Source: Palaemon carinicauda (lineage: Eukaryota; Arthropoda; Malacostraca; Decapoda; Palaemonidae). From it: a stretch of 64,000 nucleotides of DNA. Of the stretch, positions 59,167 to 64,000 are shown one piece after another. The stretch lies in contig NC_090744.1 in the NCBI RefSeq assembly GCF_036898095.1, forward strand, positions 11,028,920-11,092,919, given 5' to 3'. The first letter of the stretch is position 1, and every line of letters starts with the position of its first letter. The notes under the pieces are model-generated. The model was not told where the DNA came from. It ran no database searches and saw nothing but the letters and a program-made list of their open reading frames with translations. The position numbers and the translations under genes are program-made.

Positions 59167-59459
59167 GTTCAGTTCCGCCTTTCCAGTTCACCAGTCAGGG
59201 ACGTTACCACACCGGCCACAACCACCCTGTAGTTCTTTAATATTTTCCTTCTCTCGTCGCTAAGGTCTGGACAGCAAAGAATGAAATGAGAGAGGTCTTC
59301 AGTTTCTGCCCCCACACAGTTTACATTCTACCCTTGCTACTAATTCATGTCTTTCTATGATTTCTAGTATGATTTCAGTGATCCCTTATGGTAAAGGACA
59401 CACGGCAAATGAAGTAGGGTTAGGTAGGGAGTACCCTACAGTAGGTTAGGACATATCCA

Positions 59460-59700
59460 CTAAGCTAACAGTAACATACTTTATAAATACCTTAAAATAT
59501 TCTATTTTTCCTTATTCCCTTAACATATCCACTAAGCTAGCAGTAACATACTTTATAAATACCTTAAAATATTTTATTTTTCCTTATTTCCTTTCTTCAC
59601 TGGGGTATTTTCCCTGCTGGAGCCCCTGGGTTTATAGCATCCTGCTTTTCCCACTAGGGTTATAGCTTAGCAATTAATTATAATAATTATAATTTTAATA
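59460..59700 (+). mobile_element. (AAT)-tailed retroposon 3' end with a local duplication
   Basis: 3' region of the family (TTTTCCCTGCTGGAGCCCCT to ATAGCTTAGCAATTAATT). Just before it a segment of about 68 bp (ACATATCCACTAAGCTA through CTTAAAATATT) is present twice in tandem, at about 59451 and 59523. 59167-59450 is unassigned. Confidence 0.6.
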
Positions 59701-60399
59701 GAAATATAATTTTTTTTTTTAATAAAGGGGTTCTCAACATAAACATTTGGAGGCAAACCCAAATGAAAAAAATCTCTTATATTGTATCAAAAACTCAAGA
59801 TAAATACTCTTAATAAATTTTATATTTTACTGCAGTAAGCAAGAAAAACATTTGCAATATGAAATGGTAAACTACATAAGTAACGAATAATGAAAATAGA
59901 ACATAGCGAAATTTAACGTTAAACTAATACGTCATATAAACTATGAAAACCAAATGTAAATAGATACGATATTGAGGGAACGGTCTGGTTCCGAAACAAT
60001 TTCATACAGTATGTATACAACGCTTATTTTGGCAATATGGATGGTATGTATGTATACCCAAAACATACATTATGAAATCACTTACATGATGCAATTTTTC
60101 GCAGGATAATAACTGACGTAAGTGGGATCCGTTTAAATACGACTGGAAGTGACTGGTAGACCAACAGTTTTGGCGGCCATGTTGGTCCAGGACCAGGTTC
60201 CAAACTTTCAACTTCCAACAGTTCATCTTTACAACGGCTCTTCTAGGAATTTGGGACGTATTTTAGAGTTTATTATTATTATTATTATTACTATTATCTA
60301 TTCTTGATAGTTTTATATAATTTTAACTTGAGTAACTCTTTATAGTCTAATCTCAAGATATTTTATAGTCTTTTTCATTAATTCTCCCTTAGTGTTTCT

Positions 60400-60436
<37 letters not shown>

Positions 60437-61000
60437 TTCATAATAAAAATAATAATAATAATAATAATAATGATGATGATAATAATAGCAGACAAATTTA
60501 CTTTGGAATATAAAGTTGAATATATAAACTAGAATACAGATCATCCTATTCCATCATACGAATTTAAGTTTTGCTTTTATTTTAGAATATAGTTCGTGTA
60601 TTCTATTAAATTATTTAACAATATTTAATATTTTGAGGACACAGTAATATAGGACGAATATACTAAAAATAAAATTACTTTAGCTTATAGTCGGGATTTC
60701 ATTCAATATAAATTAATATAAATAAGTTAAAACTGCTTGCTGCCTTTTTCTTGTAAGGATCAGTCATTAAAAAAACTATTGTCTAAGCTTTAAAATTCTT
60801 TCATATAAAATATATTCTCTTGTGAACTAGTACAAGATACAATTATATACAAGAAATGGAATGTGTTATATCCCATTTATGTTCTATTTGACGGTAAATT
60901 TAAAACTCATGAAGGGTTTTAATAATCTTGTTTGGTAACACAAGTGAAAAAGTATTTTCAGAATGCTGATGGTGACGTGGCAAAAAAAAACTTTGGTGTT
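59701..61000. other. AT-rich sequence with AAT arrays up to the gap
   Basis: No gene. AAT/ATT arrays lie at about 60268-60292 and 60403-60490 (the latter with an interruption and a short GAT run). The remainder is unassigned. Confidence 0.5.
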
Positions 61001-61500
61001 NNNNNNNNNNNNNNNNNNNNNNNNNNNNNNNNNNNNNNNNNNNNNNNNNNNNNNNNNNNNNNNNNNNNNNNNNNNNNNNNNNNNNNNNNNNNNNNNNNNN
61101 NNNNNNNNNNNNNNNNNNNNNNNNNNNNNNNNNNNNNNNNNNNNNNNNNNNNNNNNNNNNNNNNNNNNNNNNNNNNNNNNNNNNNNNNNNNNNNNNNNNN
61201 NNNNNNNNNNNNNNNNNNNNNNNNNNNNNNNNNNNNNNNNNNNNNNNNNNNNNNNNNNNNNNNNNNNNNNNNNNNNNNNNNNNNNNNNNNNNNNNNNNNN
61301 NNNNNNNNNNNNNNNNNNNNNNNNNNNNNNNNNNNNNNNNNNNNNNNNNNNNNNNNNNNNNNNNNNNNNNNNNNNNNNNNNNNNNNNNNNNNNNNNNNNN
61401 NNNNNNNNNNNNNNNNNNNNNNNNNNNNNNNNNNNNNNNNNNNNNNNNNNNNNNNNNNNNNNNNNNNNNNNNNNNNNNNNNNNNNNNNNNNNNNNNNNNN
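61001..61500. other. Assembly gap (500 N)
   Basis: Exactly 500 undetermined bases, probably a fixed-length scaffold gap of unknown true size. Frames running through it are artefacts. Confidence 0.99.
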
Positions 61501-61504
61501 TCCT

Positions 61505-61617
61505 TTAGCAATATTTCGTATATATTATAAAGTGCTAAAGCTTTGACATTTAGTTAAAAAACTATATTTTGGAGAAAGAAATTGAAGATATATATATATA
61601 TATATATATACTGTATA

Positions 61618-61657
<40 letters not shown>

Positions 61658-61760
61658 CAGTATATATATATATATATATACAGTATATATATATATATAT
61701 ATATATAACGTATCAAAACGTCTACATATAAACTATTGTATATACAAGGTTTCAAATCTA

Positions 61761-61806
<46 letters not shown>

Positions 61807-61965
61807 CCGTTACTCGTGGCCTGACCGGGAAACTCATTTCTTCTTTTATTGTTTTCCTTCCTGCGTTAATTCTATTATTTCATGACACAATTGTTGATAT
61901 TTCATTGTTTCCTTTCGATTAATATTATTCAAATATACTTTGAGTGTTTCTTCTTCTTCTTCTTG
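61505..61965. repeat. Direct repeat, copy 1, with (TA)n and (GA)n arrays
   Basis: Order of blocks: CGTATATATTATA, a TA array (61590-61706), TATAAACTATTGTATATACA, a GA array (61760-61803), ACCGTTACTCGTGG, then a T-rich part ending in TTTGAGTGTTTCTTC. The same order occurs at 63535-63990. See that entry. Confidence 0.75.
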
Positions 61966-62265
61966 TCTTGGAATAGAGTTCTCTTGCTTGAGGGTACAAT
62001 TGGGTGACATATCACTTATATTATTATTATTATTATTATTATTGGCCTAGCTGGATAATTTGGCTTATGAGTTTTAATAGTTCCATACATATATGGCAAT
62101 GTTGGTGATATTGTGCAAACCTTTTTTATCAGATCTTCGTTCCCTTTTTAGTAACTTTCACTTTTTTGTTGTCATTACTATTCACAAACTCAATTGGTAT
62201 ATAAATATATATGTATATATATATATATATGAATTTATATATATATATATATATATATATGAATT

Positions 62266-62319
<54 letters not shown>

Positions 62320-62368
62320 TATATATATTGAAAAAGAGAATTATATATATATATATATATATATAAAT

Positions 62369-62420
<52 letters not shown>

Positions 62421-62515
62421 AAATACACACATATATATATATGTATATATATACAAACACACATATGAATTTATATATATATATATATATATATACTGTA
62501 TATATATATATATTA
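61966..62515. repeat. (TA)n-rich low-complexity region
   Basis: A short retroposon fragment (TAGAGTTCTCTTGCTTGAGG, 61974-61997) and an ATT run precede a unique stretch. 62200-62515 is almost entirely TA repeats with interspersed ATGAATT and an (AC)n run at about 62370-62388. Open frames of Tyr/Ile here are not genes. Confidence 0.85.
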
Positions 62516-62955
62516 TAATTATTATTATTAATAGCTAAGCTACGACCCCAGTTGGAAAAGCAAGATGCTATAAGCCAAGGACTCCAACAAGGAAAAATCG
62601 CCCAGTGAGGAAAAGAAATAAGGAAATAAAGAAACGATATAAGAAGTAATGAAAAATTAGAATCAAATATTTTAAAAACATTAACAATATTAAAACAGAT
62701 ATTTGATATATAAACTATAAAAGGACTTATGTAAGCCTGTTCAACATGAAAACATTTGCTGCAACTTTATATACAATAGATTTAATTTGTTATTGTTCAT
62801 AAAATATTTTATTCTAATTGTTCACTACTGAAATATATCTATATCCTTATTTCCTTTCCTCACTAAGCTATTTTTCCCTGTTGGAGGTCTTATTGGGCTT
62901 ATAGCATCCTGCTTTTCCAACTAGGGTTGGAGGTTAGCTAATAATAATAATACAG
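62516..62955. mobile_element. Two (AAT)-tailed LINE/retroposon 3' ends, head to head
   Basis: 62516-62768 is a minus-strand copy reaching back to the LINE C-terminal region (GTTCAACATGAAAACATTTG). 62769-62955 is a plus-strand 3' end finishing GGTTAGCTAATAATAATAAT. Together they form an inverted pair. Confidence 0.7.
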
Positions 62956-62974
62956 ATATTCTTTCAAGTCTAAA

Positions 62975-63025
<51 letters not shown>

Positions 63026-63452
63026 TGTGTGTTTATACCTTGACGTGGTAAAAGGGTTTGCGTGTCGCCGTGACCAGCAAAGCATTACTAGCCTTGGCCA
63101 TCCATACTAGGTTAGTTTGCTGTGAGTGATCAGGCGAAAATCTCCCACCACCACCTCTCTCACACACACACGTACGTACACACATGTATACCAGTACACA
63201 CACGGCTGAGCAGTCATGGAGTGGCCACCCCTCCGTTCCCGTGTCCTTCTGTTTATTTGCTTGTTTTATTTATTTATTTATTATTATTATAATTATTTTG
63301 GGCTACACATACGTTGAAGAACCAGGACGTAGAAAGACAAACTTGACACACATGTAGGTATGTAAATATATTCATACACACATATAGACAAAGATTAAAC
63401 CATTTATAGCATATTAAATCCCTTTTCAATCATGGAGTAGAATATGATTACT

Positions 63453-63510
<58 letters not shown>

Positions 63511-63534
63511 AATTATCCGACCATCATTTATAAA
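62956..63534. other. (TC)n arrays and unassigned sequence
   Basis: TC/CT arrays lie at 62980-63022 and 63452-63509. Between them, 63035-63150 (ACCTTGACGTGGTAAAAGGG, then GCCGTGACCAGCAAAGCATT) looks like an interspersed repeat, but I cannot name it from one copy. No gene. Confidence 0.5.
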
Positions 63535-63594
63535 AAATCTCGTATATATTATATGGGTTTAATTCTCTAATATTTAGTTAGAACCTTATTTAAA

Positions 63595-63638
<44 letters not shown>

Positions 63639-63683
63639 AAGAGCGTCGATATATAAACTATTGTATATACAAGGTTTCCAATA

Positions 63684-63726
<43 letters not shown>

Positions 63727-63990
63727 GTTACTCGTGGTGACTGGCAGAAAACCTCTTTCATTTCTTCTTTTACTTCGACACCCGAAGGCCGAAGGGGGCG
63801 GAAATCAGCTGTTTCTCTTTGTGTCTTTATTTCGTATTAGTTATAATTCACTATCTTATATTCGTCTTCCTGAAATATATGTAAATTCAAGAATTTTATC
63901 ATTTCTTGATATAACTGTTGATATTCCATTGTTTATTTCCGATTATAGTTATTCAAATTTTCTTTGAGTGCTTCTTCGAGATCTTTAGAT
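63535..63990. repeat. Direct repeat, copy 2, with (TA)n and (GA)n arrays
   Basis: Collinear with 61505-61965: CGTATATATTATA, TA array 63603-63633, TATAAACTATTGTATATACA, GA array 63686-63722, AACGTTACTCGTGG, then TTTGAGTGCTTCTTCGAG. The copies are diverged in sequence and array length, so this is an old duplication or two insertions of one element. Non-coding. Confidence 0.75.
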
Positions 63991-64000
63991 AAGTAGCTAT

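Noticed and set aside
60900..61546. Frames of about 200 residues across the gap
   Set aside because: Composed almost only of undetermined bases.
61569..62464. Tyr/Ile-rich frames
   Set aside because: Translations of (TA)n and (AC)n arrays.

Overview
The window reads as a repeat-dominated arthropod genome, most likely a decapod crustacean (shrimp or prawn). That inference rests on DIRS-type and RTE-like retroelements, (AAT)n and (GA)n arrays, TTAGG-like interstitial repeats and interspersed families I associate with decapods; no ribosomal or mitochondrial marker is present to confirm it. I find no complete, recognisable host gene. Nearly every supportable coding frame belongs to a transposable element, and a 500-base N gap (61001-61500) shows this is assembled eukaryotic sequence.

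Layout. 1-2092 is a minus-strand Jockey/CR1-type non-LTR element: a broken ORF1 (RRM-like plus zinc knuckles) whose stop overlaps the ORF2 (endonuclease) start. 3.2-8.2 kb carries three piggyBac-like TTAA MITEs, a near full-length retroposon with an (AAT)n tail, and two LINE 3' ends placed tail to tail. 8.6-10.8 kb has two tandem arrays and a decayed RTE-like reverse transcriptase. 11.5-18.5 kb holds a tRNA-derived SINE, a Tc1/mariner-type MITE, foldback and Tigger-like MITEs and a broken RTE-like LINE.

18.67-45.56 kb is a tandem duplication of a unit of about 7.4 kb. Each unit has since taken different insertions: unit 1 a foldback MITE that itself received an RTE-like LINE with an open 760-aa frame (18817-21353), plus a 2.65-kb piece with a spliceable Cys/His-rich frame (25361-28010); unit 2 a complete 6.7-kb DIRS retrotransposon (33288-39947). 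The sister unit supplies the empty site for each insertion.

A second, inactivated DIRS lies at 47021-53547 and a 5' fragment of a third at about 53780-54221. The DIRS elements encode a Cys-rich Gag, a reverse transcriptase/RNase H with a methyltransferase-like domain, and a tyrosine recombinase. They are bounded by inverted terminal repeats, with an internal complementary region that matches both outer ends and so records the circle junction used by this class. The last 10 kb is AT-rich and microsatellite-rich, with more copies of the (AAT)-tailed family, a GC-rich minisatellite, degenerate TTAGG repeats and a direct duplication around the N gap.
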